A DNA stretch of 64,000 nt from Zunongwangia sp. HGR-M22. GTDB taxonomy: Bacteria > Bacteroidota > Bacteroidia > Flavobacteriales > Flavobacteriaceae. Position numbers and translations under genes: made by a program. The stretch is taken from the NCBI RefSeq assembly GCF_027594425.1, contig NZ_CP115159.1, forward strand, positions 795,001-859,000, read 5' to 3'. The notes under the pieces were generated by a model that was not told the origin of the DNA, made no database searches, and was given only the letters and a program-made list of their open reading frames with translations. This document shows positions 29,948 through 39,127 of the stretch, one piece after another (within the stretch, counting starts at the first letter, position 1; the number at the start of each line of letters is the position of its first letter).

Positions 29948-31543
29948 TTAGTGCACCGCACTAGTGTCTACTTTTCGTTTTCCCTTTTTAATCATTAAAA
30001 CGAAAGGAACACATAGAAGAAACAAAATCCCTAGGTATAGAAATATATCCATATAAGAAAGTACAGTGGCCTGTTTCATAATGCTACCATCCAGAACACT
30101 ATATGCTTTATTTAAAGATTCATTAATGCTAAATCCTTTTTGAATAAAATTTTGTTGGAGACCATATATTCGCTGTTGCACCTGAAAGTTAATCTGGCTA
30201 ATATTCGGAATTAAATCTACTCGATGCTGCTGTGTTAATCTTGAAACAAAGGTGGTTATAATTGCAATACCAAAAGACCCACCCAATTGTCGCATCATTC
30301 CTGTAAACGCCGCTCCATCGGCAATGTCTTTTCCTTTAAGCGTGGATAAAGAAAGTGTGGTGATAGGTACGAATAATAATCCTAACCCAACACCTCTAAC
30401 TACAAGCGGCCAAAACATATGCTCAGATCCTGTATCTGGAGTCATTAATAGATACATCCATAAACTATATAAGAAAAATACTCCAAAACCTGCAGCTGCT
30501 AAAATTTTCTGTGGAACACCTCGCTCTAATAGTTTTCCTATAATAGGCATCATTAAACCAGTTGTGATCGAGCTTGGGATAAGTAACAGACCGGCATCTG
30601 TCGCGGTCCATCCTAAAATAGATTGTGTGTAAATAGGAATTATAAAAGTAGAGCCAAATAAGCCAAATCCTAATATAAATGTGAGCACTGTACCTATGCT
30701 GAGGTTAGTATCTCGCAATACTCTAAGATTTACGATTGGGTGCTCGTAAGTTAATTCACGCCAAATAAATAAAACAAGACCAAAAACAGCCATAACCGAT
30801 AAAGTAATAATGGTGCTATTTTGAAACCAGTCGTCCTGCTGGCCATGTTCTAAAACAAATTGAAGCGAGCCTATAAAAGTGGTTAAGAGTATAATTCCCC
30901 ACCAGTCAACTTGGTTGGCTTTTAATTTATCTCCATACTTAGGACTTTTAACAAATAATATCGTTAGGAAAGTTGCGATTATGCCTAGGGGTATATTGAT
31001 GTAAAAAATATAGGGCCAAGAAAAATGATCTACCAAATAACCTCCTAATGGAGGTCCTAGTGTAGGCCCAACAATTACTCCCATTCCATAAATAGCTTGT
31101 GCCATTCCTCGCTTAGCCACAGGATAACTTTCAGTAATTATTGTTTGTGCCGTTACTAGAAGTGCGCCACCACCCATACCTTGGATAAAACGAAAGGCTA
31201 CGAGTTCCCAAATATTTGTTGCATTTCCACAAAGAAAAGAGGTGACCGTAAATATAATGATGGACGCCGCAAAATAGTTTCTACGGCCAAACTGTTTAGA
31301 TAACCAACTTGTCATTGGGATTATAATCACATTAGCAATTGCATAAGCAGTAATTACCCATGCAATATCGGTAAGTGTTGCCCCAAGACTACCACGCATA
31401 TCGTTTAAAGCAACGTTTACAATGGTAGTATCAATGATTTCTAGAAGAGCACATAAAACTGCAGTAATGGTAATAATTACTCTTCTAAAACCATATTCAA
31501 CCAGGCTGTCTTCGTCTTGTATTTGCGCTTGTGCTTCAGCCAT
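29948..31543 (-). CDS. DHA2 family MFS multidrug transporter (EmrB/QacA type)
   Basis: 531-residue inner-membrane transporter with about 14 helices. Typical DHA2 features are the helix 1 segment IIDTTIVNVALNDMRG, the loop SKQFGRRNYF, ALLVTAQTIITESYPVAKRGMAQA (motif C region near helix 5), and IGVGPTLGPPLGGYLVDHFSWPYIFYINIP-like sequence in helices 5-6. EmrB proteins export drugs or toxic acids through a TolC-type channel with an EmrA adaptor. The adaptor gene is immediately upstream (3-bp gap) and a TolC gene further up, so the whole tripartite pump is encoded together. Confidence 0.95.
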   Translation of the reverse strand: MAEAQAQIQDEDSLVEYGFRRVIITITAVLCALLEIIDTTIVNVALNDMRGSLGATLTDIAWVITAYAIANVIIIPMTSWLSKQFGRRNYFAASIIIFTVTSFLCGNATNIWELVAFRFIQGMGGGALLVTAQTIITESYPVAKRGMAQAIYGMGVIVGPTLGPPLGGYLVDHFSWPYIFYINIPLGIIATFLTILFVKSPKYGDKLKANQVDWWGIILLTTFIGSLQFVLEHGQQDDWFQNSTIITLSVMAVFGLVLFIWRELTYEHPIVNLRVLRDTNLSIGTVLTFILGFGLFGSTFIIPIYTQSILGWTATDAGLLLIPSSITTGLMMPIIGKLLERGVPQKILAAAGFGVFFLYSLWMYLLMTPDTGSEHMFWPLVVRGVGLGLLFVPITTLSLSTLKGKDIADGAAFTGMMRQLGGSFGIAIITTFVSRLTQQHRVDLIPNISQINFQVQQRIYGLQQNFIQKGFSINESLNKAYSVLDGSIMKQATVLSYMDIFLYLGILFLLCVPFVLMIKKGKRKVDTSAVH

Positions 31544-31546
31544 AAT

Positions 31547-32629
31547 TTATTTTAAATGTACATCTACCAAAACATTCATTCCTGAACGTAGACGCTGCAT
31601 TTTTTCTTTGTCATTTTCTTTAGAAAATTCAATTTTCACGGGTAATCTTTGTACCGTTTTCACAAAATTCCCTGTCGCATTATCTGGTGGCAATAAAGAA
31701 AATCGTGCACCCGTTGCTGGTGAAAAAGCAGTGATCTCACCTTCAAATTCGTAATCTGGATAAGCATCTACTTCAATCCCTACTTTTTGCCCAATTCGCA
31801 TTTTTTCAAGCTGGGTTTCTTTAAAATTGGCAGTAACCCATTTATCTTTAGTGTTTACCAAGTAAAACAAGGATTGCCCTGGTTGGATGTACTGTCCTGG
31901 TTCGATATCTACACTAGAAAGTTGCCCATCTATAGGAGCAGTAATTATCGTATAGTCCATATTTAATTTTGCAGCATCTAAGGCAGCCTTCGCGCTTTCT
32001 ACATTGGCTTCAGCGACACTTACTTGATTTTCTGAAATTTCAGTTTGAGAAATTGCTGCATTGCGTTGGCTGGCAGAAGCTTTCTCCTGGTTTTTTAGAA
32101 TCTCCAATTGTTGTTCAGCTTCTTGTTTAGCAGCTGATGCCTGTTCGTATTGCTGCTCTGTAATCGAGTGATTTTTAAAAAGATTCTCATAACGTTTAAA
32201 ATCCTGAGTGGCTCTCCATAATTTTATTTCCGCAGATTTAATACTTCCGCTAACAGATTTAAATTGAGAGTTTGAAGCAGCTGCATTCGATTGGTAAGAG
32301 CCAATACTTGCTTTTGCAACACCAACCTGACTTTTTGCAGCAGCTAGATTTGCTTTGGCTTGCTGTAATTTTACATTGTAATCACGATTATCAACAACTA
32401 ATAAGGTGTCGCCTTTTTTTACTTTTTGATTATCGCTTACATATACTTTTTCCACATAACCGCTAACATGTGGTATGATGGGATTCATGTTGGCTTCTAC
32501 CTGCGCATCATCGGTTTCTTCGTGGGATAGCGAATGTATAAATTTGTAACCACCGTAAACGATACCTACAAGGATCAACGCTCCGATTATGATGATAAAT
32601 TTTTTATTGGATTTTTTCTTTTCTTCCAT
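31547..32629 (-). CDS. HlyD/EmrA family membrane fusion protein
   Basis: 360-residue periplasmic adaptor with one N-terminal membrane anchor (about 12-29). A lipoyl half-motif (VSGYVEKVYVSDNQKVKKGDTL, about 50-72), a long coiled-coil hairpin (about 80-215) and the second lipoyl half (TIITAPIDGQLSSVDIEPGQYIQPGQSL) follow, then a beta-barrel C-terminus. This is the layout of EmrA-type adaptors that connect the MFS pump to the outer-membrane channel. It lies between the TolC gene (14-bp gap) and the emrB-type gene (3-bp gap). Confidence 0.94.
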   Translation of the reverse strand: MEEKKKSNKKFIIIIGALILVGIVYGGYKFIHSLSHEETDDAQVEANMNPIIPHVSGYVEKVYVSDNQKVKKGDTLLVVDNRDYNVKLQQAKANLAAAKSQVGVAKASIGSYQSNAAASNSQFKSVSGSIKSAEIKLWRATQDFKRYENLFKNHSITEQQYEQASAAKQEAEQQLEILKNQEKASASQRNAAISQTEISENQVSVAEANVESAKAALDAAKLNMDYTIITAPIDGQLSSVDIEPGQYIQPGQSLFYLVNTKDKWVTANFKETQLEKMRIGQKVGIEVDAYPDYEFEGEITAFSPATGARFSLLPPDNATGNFVKTVQRLPVKIEFSKENDKEKMQRLRSGMNVLVDVHLK

Positions 32630-32643
32630 TTTAGTAAAAAAGA

Positions 32644-33972
32644 TTAGTTGTTTTTGATATTGAATTTATTTGTGAGTAAACCTTTGGCTTGTAATAATTG
32701 ATAGTATTTTAAGCTAATATCTGCCTTTGAGTTTGTCTTGTTTATTTTTGCCTGAAGTTGGTCTACATCGGCTTCCAAAAGATCGTTGGTGTCTACCAAA
32801 CCATTGTCATACTTGTCTTTAACGATGCGATAATTCTCTTCAGCCTGTTTTTGAGATTGGGTATAAACTTCATCTTTATTTAAGGCAAGTTGATATTCTT
32901 CTTTCGCATTTTCTACTTGTATTTTTACTTCGTCTTTAGCTTTAGAAATATGATATTCTAATTCTTCAGATTTATGTTGTGCTAATTTTACTTCATTTTT
33001 AGCTTTAAAAATATCTGATAAATCATAGCTTACGCCTACACCTATATTCATTGCGTTTGAAATTGTAAGTGCATTTTTTACATCAAGTGCAACATAACCG
33101 CCAAGCATAGCAATAGCAGGATAATAGGCAGCTTTCGCCATTTTCACATTGTTTTCAGATGCTTGCTTTTTGTAGTCTAAAGCTGCAATATCGGCTCTAT
33201 CAATTTGTGTAGTCTCTACAGAAGGAGTAATTGCAAAAGTTTCGGTTGGTAGCTTAAAAGTAGTGTTCTCTGGCATTTTTAGAAAAGTGGCCAGGCGATA
33301 ATTTAATATTCGAACATTTTTTTGTGCTTCTTGTAGGCTAAGTTCAATGTTTGATTCTTGTAACTGTGCTTTCAATAAATCATTTCTAGCTAAAAGTCCG
33401 TTATCTTCCATAGCGCTAAAATCTCTCACTCTTTGCTTAGCGCTTTTAAGATTCTCTATAATAGCGTCTACCATCTGCTGGGCTTTATAAAGATTTAGAT
33501 AAATGTCGATTGTCTTTAGAGCAATTTTTTCCTTTGTGCTGGCAGCTTGGAGTGCTACAGCTTCAAGATTGTTTTTTCCAGCATTTATAGCGTTTCTAAT
33601 TTTGAATCCGGAAAAAATAGGCATAGACACGCTTGCTTGCCCCAAAAGAATTTGGTTAATATCTGGTGTTCCTGTTTCTTGGGTTTCACCTTCAGTAGGA
33701 TTAGGATTGCCTAGCGCCAATTGAAGATCTATATCTGGGCTGGTTAGATATTGATATTGCCCTGAAATTGAAACATCTGGATATTGACTATTTTTAGTAA
33801 CCTTAAGTTCTTCCGAAGCTGTTTTAATACTTGCCTCAGCCAGTTTCGCATCATCACTATTGCTAAGTGCGACACCAACCGCTTCTTCGAGACTTAACGT
33901 TTTGTGCTGTTGGGAGAATCCAGATAAGCCAATAAATAAACAAACTGCGAGCAATAGAAATTTACGCTTCAT
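32644..33972 (-). CDS. TolC-family outer-membrane efflux channel
   Basis: 442-residue protein with signal peptide (MKRKFLLLAVCLFIGLSGFSQ). The OEP repeats include LEEAVGVALSNSDDAKLAEASI at about 26-46 and a second half starting about 245. Long helical stretches and beta-strand segments such as AAYYPAIAMLGGYVALD are typical of the TolC fold. It should form the outer-membrane exit of the pump. Its start overlaps the TetR gene by 11 bp, so the regulator and channel are translationally coupled. Confidence 0.94.
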   Translation of the reverse strand: MKRKFLLLAVCLFIGLSGFSQQHKTLSLEEAVGVALSNSDDAKLAEASIKTASEELKVTKNSQYPDVSISGQYQYLTSPDIDLQLALGNPNPTEGETQETGTPDINQILLGQASVSMPIFSGFKIRNAINAGKNNLEAVALQAASTKEKIALKTIDIYLNLYKAQQMVDAIIENLKSAKQRVRDFSAMEDNGLLARNDLLKAQLQESNIELSLQEAQKNVRILNYRLATFLKMPENTTFKLPTETFAITPSVETTQIDRADIAALDYKKQASENNVKMAKAAYYPAIAMLGGYVALDVKNALTISNAMNIGVGVSYDLSDIFKAKNEVKLAQHKSEELEYHISKAKDEVKIQVENAKEEYQLALNKDEVYTQSQKQAEENYRIVKDKYDNGLVDTNDLLEADVDQLQAKINKTNSKADISLKYYQLLQAKGLLTNKFNIKNN

Positions 33973-34582
33973 AAGTTAAAAGTGCTTTTATTGTTCTTTG
34001 AATATGTTGGGTTAAATTATTTAAAACGAAATGGTCAAAGCTCTCTTCATCAAAAAGGCCTTGGGTTTGCGCATAGATCTTCTTATTATAGTATAGATTA
34101 AAATAGGTTCCTAAAATAGTAGGAACAATAAGCTCGACATCTACATTTTTACTAAATGCACCATCGGCCTGTCCTTCTTTTATAAGATTGGTGAAAAGCT
34201 GTATGTTTTCATCTTTCTTTTTCAGGTAATTTGTGAAATCAATTTTTTTATCTTCTCTTGAAAATTCAAAATGCACAAGTTTGTGAATCTTTCTTCCTTC
34301 GTGTATACGCGTTATTAAAAGCGCAATAACAGCATCTATTTTGGCTATATACGTGGACTCGCTTTCGATGGTTTGTCCTACAGCCACCTGAAAATTAGAG
34401 ATTCTGTAAGACACCAGTGTCTCTAGAAGTTTTTCTTTACTGCCAAAATAGTAAGAGATCATGGCAATATTGATATTGGCCATTTTAGCAATGGCTCTTA
34501 CCGAGGTACCGTCAAAACCATTTTTAGAAAAAAGTTCTTCAGCTACTTTAAGGATTTCCAATTGTTTTTCGCTCAATTCCAT
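33962..34582 (-). CDS. TetR/AcrR family repressor of the efflux operon
   Basis: 206-residue regulator. The N-terminal helix-turn-helix reads ILKVAEELFSKNGFDGTSVRAIAKMANINIAMISYYFGSKEKLLETL (about 10-55), a standard TetR DNA-binding domain. The remaining helices form the ligand and dimerisation domain. It is the first gene of the tetR-tolC-emrA-emrB operon, and its promoter contains two palindromes that fit TetR binding, so negative autoregulation is strongly suggested. An efflux substrate is the likely inducer. Confidence 0.92.
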   Translation of the reverse strand: MELSEKQLEILKVAEELFSKNGFDGTSVRAIAKMANINIAMISYYFGSKEKLLETLVSYRISNFQVAVGQTIESESTYIAKIDAVIALLITRIHEGRKIHKLVHFEFSREDKKIDFTNYLKKKDENIQLFTNLIKEGQADGAFSKNVDVELIVPTILGTYFNLYYNKKIYAQTQGLFDEESFDHFVLNNLTQHIQRTIKALLTYEA

Positions 34583-34607
34583 TTCTTCTGATTTCTGAAA
34601 AAGAGCA

Positions 34608-34648
34608 CAAATTTAAACAAATGTTTAAATTAAACGATTGTTTAAATT
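34608..34648 (-). promoter_or_regulatory. Double palindromic operator overlapping the tetR promoter
   Basis: Two copies of TTAAAC-N4-GTTTAA: 34613-34628 and 34630-34645, start points 17 bp apart. The first is embedded in a longer perfect repeat ATTTAAACA-AA-TGTTTAAAT (34611-34630). A minus-strand TAAATTTG (-7 motif, 34615-34608) overlaps the first site, 26-33 bp before the tetR start. Binding there would block its own promoter. Confidence 0.75.
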
Positions 34649-34675
34649 CTATTTTAACATATAAGGTTTTCGGAA

Positions 34676-35098
34676 CTATTTATTGTCGGATTCTAACTTT
34701 TTAAGCTCATAGATATTTTTAAAAGCTTCGTCTATTGAATTGACTACATATATTTTTCTTTTATAAAACATTCGTTCGAAAACTAGATTCATCATTTCGT
34801 GAGAATGAAAGGCAATCACTGAAAAGCTTTTAATAAAATACCGATTTTTGAAGAAATAAATCCAGTCTTGTGAGACTGTATAATATTTGTAGATTCTATT
34901 TGAAATATAATGTGGTGTGTAATCGTCACCAAATAAACCCCGAGCATCTGTTACAACTTTCTCGCCGCATTTCCAATTAAATATTACACCTTCGTTGATT
35001 TCAGAAACTAAAATATCCTCTAAAAAATATATGCTTCCAAATTCATATTCTATTTTTTCCAAAACCAAGTCAGCGTATTTTGAATCTTCAAAATTCAT
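34676..35098 (-). CDS. Small protein of unknown function (SpoIIAA/STAS-like resemblance)
   Basis: 140-residue soluble protein. The pattern FGSIYFLEDILVSEINEGV near the start, then HYISNRIYKYYTV in the middle and a C-terminal KRKIYVVNSIDEAFKNI, resembles a family of small flavobacterial proteins with a STAS/SEC14-like layout. I recognise the pattern but cannot name a function. It is separated from the tetR promoter by 28 bp but is transcribed in the same direction, upstream of it. Monocistronic by position. Confidence 0.65.
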   Translation of the reverse strand: MNFEDSKYADLVLEKIEYEFGSIYFLEDILVSEINEGVIFNWKCGEKVVTDARGLFGDDYTPHYISNRIYKYYTVSQDWIYFFKNRYFIKSFSVIAFHSHEMMNLVFERMFYKRKIYVVNSIDEAFKNIYELKKLESDNK

Positions 35099-35182
35099 TT
35101 ATCCTCATTTTAAGCATATTAAATTACTATTTTAAATTTATAATTGGAAATTGAGGGATGCGTTTTTAGAGACTGAAACTTC

Positions 35183-35212
35183 AAAAAAAAAGGCCGCAAA
35201 TTGAACGGCCTT
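35183..35212 (-). terminator. Terminator downstream of tonB
   Basis: 7-bp stem AAGGCCG (35190-35196) pairing with 35206-35212 and a 9-nt loop; on the minus strand it is followed by a run of eight T. It lies 29 bp past the tonB stop. Confidence 0.85.
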
Positions 35213-35241
35213 AGTTAATGTATAATATGTATCGATATTGT

Positions 35242-35961
35242 CTAATTTTGAACTTTAAAATTTATAGGAATTGTGTAGCGAACAGGGACTGGTTTGCCAC
35301 GCTGTTTTCCCGGCTCCATTTTTGGTAAAAGATTGATTACTCTAATTCCTTCTTTCTCTAGATCTTTGTGTGGTCCTCTAGCTTGCACATTATTAACCTC
35401 GCCATTCTTATCAATTTCAAACATAATAATTACACGATTTATACCGCTTAGGCCTAAATCTTCTCCAAGCCCGGTATCAAATCTTTTCATGATGAATTTG
35501 GAAATCTTTTCACTCATACAAGCTTTACGTTCTTCGTTATCATCTAGACTTTCACATCCAGGGAAAATAGGAACATCTTCAATAAATTCGACGGGCACGG
35601 CAACAACAGGTTCATAGTCTGGGGTTTCGATAATGTCGTCTACTTCGACGATATCATCAAGACTTGTCTCTGTAGTTTTTATACTGTCTTCAGGTTCAGG
35701 TGAATCATTTTCTATCGGCTCGATTTCTACTGGATCCTTTGGTTTGGGCGGTGGCAATTGTTCTTTGACCTTGGTTATGGGTACTGCTTTTTCAGTAGTG
35801 AGATCTACAGGTTCCCATTTTTCTTTAGTTGCCTGCTCTTTATCGTAAGTTTTGAAGTTGATCATGAAATACGTAAAAAGTAAGACAACAATTAGCCCAA
35901 GTTGTAAAAAGAATACGGTTTTTTTCCGAAGATCGGCTTTTGGATTTTTCTTTGGTTTCAT
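35242..35961 (-). CDS. TonB family energy transducer
   Basis: 239-residue TonB-like protein. One N-terminal membrane helix (about 15-33, FFLQLGLIVVLLFTYFMI) is followed by a Pro- and acid-rich linker (about 55-125) and a C-terminal TonB domain (about 160-239, GINRVIIMFEIDKNGEVNNVQARGP...YTIPINFKVQN). It carries energy from the ExbB/ExbD proton channel to outer-membrane receptors such as SusC. No exbB or exbD is adjacent. It has its own terminator and is transcribed away from the exopolysaccharide cluster. Confidence 0.93.
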   Translation of the reverse strand: MKPKKNPKADLRKKTVFFLQLGLIVVLLFTYFMINFKTYDKEQATKEKWEPVDLTTEKAVPITKVKEQLPPPKPKDPVEIEPIENDSPEPEDSIKTTETSLDDIVEVDDIIETPDYEPVVAVPVEFIEDVPIFPGCESLDDNEERKACMSEKISKFIMKRFDTGLGEDLGLSGINRVIIMFEIDKNGEVNNVQARGPHKDLEKEGIRVINLLPKMEPGKQRGKPVPVRYTIPINFKVQN

Positions 35962-36300
35962 AATAAAGATATTTATGTTAATAAAAAATGTTACAACTTG
36001 AACCTGCTGGAAATGCTGGTATATTGGGGAATACTTAAATTTTAAGTATCAATTTCAGTGCCTAATTAAATTATTTAACAAAGTATTAATAAAATTTTTT
36101 ATCGATGAAATGGTGTTGTAACAAGTTTTAAGGATATAATTCTTTGTATATTTTTCTGATTTATAAGTATTTGTGTGTTTGTAAGGCTGAGTTGGTTCTT
36201 AATGGAGCTTTTTATGATTTTTATCGAAAAATTTATTAAATTTTTAACTTCTATTGTAATAATTCTTTAATTAGCTTTCAAATAATAAATGTTATTAGTT
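35962..36300. other. Intergenic region between tonB and the exopolysaccharide leader
   Basis: Very AT-rich 339-bp gap between divergent transcription units. It should hold the promoters of tonB and of the exopolysaccharide operon, but I found no full TTTG-N17-23-TAnnTTTG match. TATATTTT near 36150 is the closest approach. No gene seen. Confidence 0.6.
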
Positions 36301-36408
36301 GGTCCCGATAAAAAGGGAGTGACGAGGCGAAGCAGTATTCATATCGCTCATACAACATCCCCTACGATATCCTACTCAAAATACTTTAGCGAAATACTTT
36401 TTATTAAT
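36301..36408 (+). promoter_or_regulatory. Leader of the exopolysaccharide operon with a terminator-like hairpin
   Basis: This stretch is less AT-rich than its surroundings and precedes upxY by 15 bp. A small hairpin TCCC/GGGA (36303-36318) is followed by an interrupted stem: AGTATT (36334-36339) with AATACT (36393-36398), and TCGCT (36344-36348) with AGCGA (36388-36392). A 4-nt bulge and 39-nt loop complete it, and a T-rich tail follows at 36399-36408. A direct repeat AAATACTTT occurs at 36379 and 36392. The layout looks like an attenuator upstream of an antiterminator gene. Known UpxY proteins act on such leaders in Bacteroides capsule operons. Confidence 0.45.
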
Positions 36409-36423
36409 TAAAAAAATTATGCT

Positions 36424-36897
36424 ATGCAATGGTTTGTGTTATATACCAAAAGCAGATTTGAAAAAAAAGTTGCTGAACGCTTAAGAAATTTAAATTACGA
36501 GGTGTATTGCCCTTTGGTGGAAAAACAAAGTAAATGGTCTGATAGAACAAAACTTATCAAAGATCCATTGTTTAAATCGTATGTTTTTATTAGGCATTCT
36601 GGAAATCCTAAAACAGAGGTTATGAGTGTCTCTGGTGTGGTACAGTATCTCTATTGGTTAGGAAAACCTGCGATTGTAAGGCAGGAAGAAATAGATACCA
36701 TAGAAGATTGGTTGGGTGGAGAAGATATAGAGGATTGTACGATAGCTAGCTTAACGGCAGGTGATAGAATGAAGATTAAGGAAGGAATTTTAAAAGGTCA
36801 TCAAGGTGTAATTAAAGAGGTTTACAAAAATTCAGTAAAACTCATATTAGCAGATCTTGGATGTTCTGTCGTTATAAAAACCATGAATTTAGTTTAG
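36424..36897 (+). CDS. UpxY-type NusG-family transcription antiterminator
   Basis: 157-residue NusG-like protein. The NGN domain (about 1-95) starts MQWFVLYTKSRFEKKVAERL and contains NYEVYCPLVEKQSKWSDRTK. A KOW domain follows (about 108-150, LTAGDRMKIKEGILKGHQGVIKEV). The lack of the longer NusG inserts and its place as first gene of a polysaccharide operon match UpxY proteins, which stop premature termination in the leader of their own locus. In this window it fits the leader hairpin just upstream. It is followed 47 bp later by the flippase gene. Confidence 0.9.
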   Translation: MQWFVLYTKSRFEKKVAERLRNLNYEVYCPLVEKQSKWSDRTKLIKDPLFKSYVFIRHSGNPKTEVMSVSGVVQYLYWLGKPAIVRQEEIDTIEDWLGGEDIEDCTIASLTAGDRMKIKEGILKGHQGVIKEVYKNSVKLILADLGCSVVIKTMNLV

Positions 36898-36944
36898 TTT
36901 TATCTTTAACCGTTATGCCTATTTACTTTCAATTTTTTATTTAA

Positions 36945-38261
36945 ATGATAAACAAACTAATTGCAAATATTAGTATTTCTAATATTATATATCATAACTG
37001 GTTTAAGGTGTTTTTTGTTTTTATAATAGGCCAGGGGGCAGTACAGCTTATACAATTGTTAAGCGGTTTTTTTTTAATCCATTGGTTATCCGTAGAAGAT
37101 TACGCGCAGTATAGTATTGCATTCGCTTTTCAGAGTACAGCACAGGTGCTGGTCGAACTGGGCGTTTCTGGTTCTGTTGTTGCTCTAGTTGGCAATAGAA
37201 TACATGATAAAAAGGTTTTAGGTAATTATATAAAAGGAGGAAAATTTTTTAGAAATAGAATGTTCTTTATAGTTAGTCTTATATGTATAATTGGATTTCC
37301 ATATATGACTTTGCAGCATGGCTGGCCTTTACATATAACACTATTGTTATTGTTGTGTATACTGCTTAATTTATTTTTTACAGGAAATACAGCTTTTTAT
37401 ATAACCCCTTTAATGATTCATCGGAAGTTGAAAGAAATGTATAATGTTCAGCTTACTAGCGGTTTATTTAGACTATTGTTTTTGTGGGCAGCATATCTCT
37501 TATCAGTTATAAATTCATGGCTTGCTGCTTTCACTACATGTGTTGGGGTTTTTTATAATGGAGAACGATTTAGAAAAAAATCGCAGGAGTTTATAGAAGA
37601 ACCTGTATCTAGCGATCCTAAAACTAGGAAAGAAATTTTAAGCTATGTAAAACCTGTAATTCCGGGAATAGTTTATTCCGCTTTTAGTGCCCAAATTTCG
37701 TTGTTTATTATTGGGATTTTTGGAGCTTCTGAAAATATTGCTGAGGTTGGTGCACTAGGAAGATTAGGACAAATTTTTGTGATTTTTAATATGGCTAGTT
37801 CAACTTTAATAGTTCCTTATTTGGCCAGACAATCAAAAGAAAATCTAGGTAAAAAAATACTGGGAATATTGGCTATTGGAAGCTGTATTGCAATTGTTTT
37901 AATAACTATTGGTTTCTCTTTTCCTAAGCCTTTGCTTTGGATTATGGGTGAAAAATATTCTCATTTGAGAGAAGAAGTAGGATTGTTGATCTTAAACTCT
38001 AGTATCCTATTTATAAATGTTTTAATGTGGGATATGAATTGTTCGCGAAAATGGTTATGGTCGTGGATCCCTATAGTAAGTATTTCATCGAATGTTCTAT
38101 TACAGATTATTATGATTTATACTATGGATTTAAGTTCTACTTATAATGTATTGGTTTTTAGTATTGTACTAAGTGTTTTCAATCTTTTAAATAAAATACT
38201 GGTAACCATAATTGGCTTAAATAAGACAAAAAATGAAATTAATTTACTACCAAAAGAATAA
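36945..38261 (+). CDS. Wzx-like polysaccharide flippase
   Basis: 438-residue integral membrane protein with about 12-14 hydrophobic helices and no large soluble domain, typical of the polysaccharide transport (PST/MOP) superfamily. An N-terminal region QLLSGFFLIHWLSVEDYAQYSIAFAFQ matches flippase openings. It would flip lipid-linked repeat units across the inner membrane in the Wzy-dependent pathway, which fits the presence of a polymerase, Wza and Wzc in the same operon. The end overlaps the next gene by 29 bp. Confidence 0.85.
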   Translation: MINKLIANISISNIIYHNWFKVFFVFIIGQGAVQLIQLLSGFFLIHWLSVEDYAQYSIAFAFQSTAQVLVELGVSGSVVALVGNRIHDKKVLGNYIKGGKFFRNRMFFIVSLICIIGFPYMTLQHGWPLHITLLLLLCILLNLFFTGNTAFYITPLMIHRKLKEMYNVQLTSGLFRLLFLWAAYLLSVINSWLAAFTTCVGVFYNGERFRKKSQEFIEEPVSSDPKTRKEILSYVKPVIPGIVYSAFSAQISLFIIGIFGASENIAEVGALGRLGQIFVIFNMASSTLIVPYLARQSKENLGKKILGILAIGSCIAIVLITIGFSFPKPLLWIMGEKYSHLREEVGLLILNSSILFINVLMWDMNCSRKWLWSWIPIVSISSNVLLQIIMIYTMDLSSTYNVLVFSIVLSVFNLLNKILVTIIGLNKTKNEINLLPKE

Positions 38262-39126
38262 GAATTTTGGAGACGCGCTAAATCCGTACATCTTCAATAA
38301 ATTGATCCCTAATTTTTTTGATGAGGATCCAACTTCAATTTTTTTAGGTATTGGCTCAATACTTCAGTTCAATTTCCCAAAAGCTCAAAAAAAAGCAGTA
38401 TTTAGTACTGGTTTTGCTTATGGAGAGGTTCCTAAAATAGATTCAACATATGATGTATTTTGTGTAAGAGGTCCAATAACTGCAAAAAAAATTGGAGTAG
38501 ACCCAAAATTAGCTATTACAGATGGTGCTGCTTTACTTAGAGATTTTGACTTTCCTATAAAGCAAAAGAAATTTAAAGTGTCATTTATGCCACATCATCA
38601 AAGCGATTGCTATTATGATTGGAAGAAGATTTGCGATCGTGTTGGGTTCAATTATATTAATCCTCTTTCTCCGTTTTTAGAGGTTATAGATGCCATACAG
38701 TCTTCGCAGGTTATCATAGCTGAAGCGATGCATGCAGCTATAGTTGCAGATACGCTAAGAGTTCCTTGGATACCTCTTAAAATGTATCCTTCTATTAATG
38801 AACTTAAATGGAACGACTGGACATCGTCTCTAGATATGCAATATGAAGCCAATTATATTAAAGCTCCTTACAATTTACAAACCACATCAGAAAAAATTGC
38901 AACGCGGTTTAATATTGATAATGGTGTATTGCTGAAAGGATTGTCTAAAGCACATTTCAAGTATAACGAATTGCTGAAGAGAGATCGTTTTATTGGAAAA
39001 TTTCAAAAATTGGCCTATGCACCACAGTTCTTGAGTAATGAAAAAATCTTGGATAATAAAGTGGAGCAACTTCAGGAAAAAGTAGAATTGTTTAAAAGCA
39101 AATATTGTTCAATCCATACGTTGTGA
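38233..39126 (+). CDS. Polysaccharide pyruvyl transferase
   Basis: 297-residue enzyme adding a pyruvate ketal from phosphoenolpyruvate to a sugar of the polymer. The N-terminus MKLIYYQKNKNFGDALNPYIFNKLI and the following FLGIGSIL are the hallmark of this family (GumL/CsaB-like), with the later segment VIIAEAMHAAIVADTLRVPWI also conserved. Length is somewhat below the usual 300-400. Pyruvylation makes the polymer more acidic. It starts inside the flippase gene end (29-bp overlap) and is 1 bp from the following gene. Confidence 0.9.
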   Translation: MKLIYYQKNKNFGDALNPYIFNKLIPNFFDEDPTSIFLGIGSILQFNFPKAQKKAVFSTGFAYGEVPKIDSTYDVFCVRGPITAKKIGVDPKLAITDGAALLRDFDFPIKQKKFKVSFMPHHQSDCYYDWKKICDRVGFNYINPLSPFLEVIDAIQSSQVIIAEAMHAAIVADTLRVPWIPLKMYPSINELKWNDWTSSLDMQYEANYIKAPYNLQTTSEKIATRFNIDNGVLLKGLSKAHFKYNELLKRDRFIGKFQKLAYAPQFLSNEKILDNKVEQLQEKVELFKSKYCSIHTL

Positions 39127-39127
39127 T

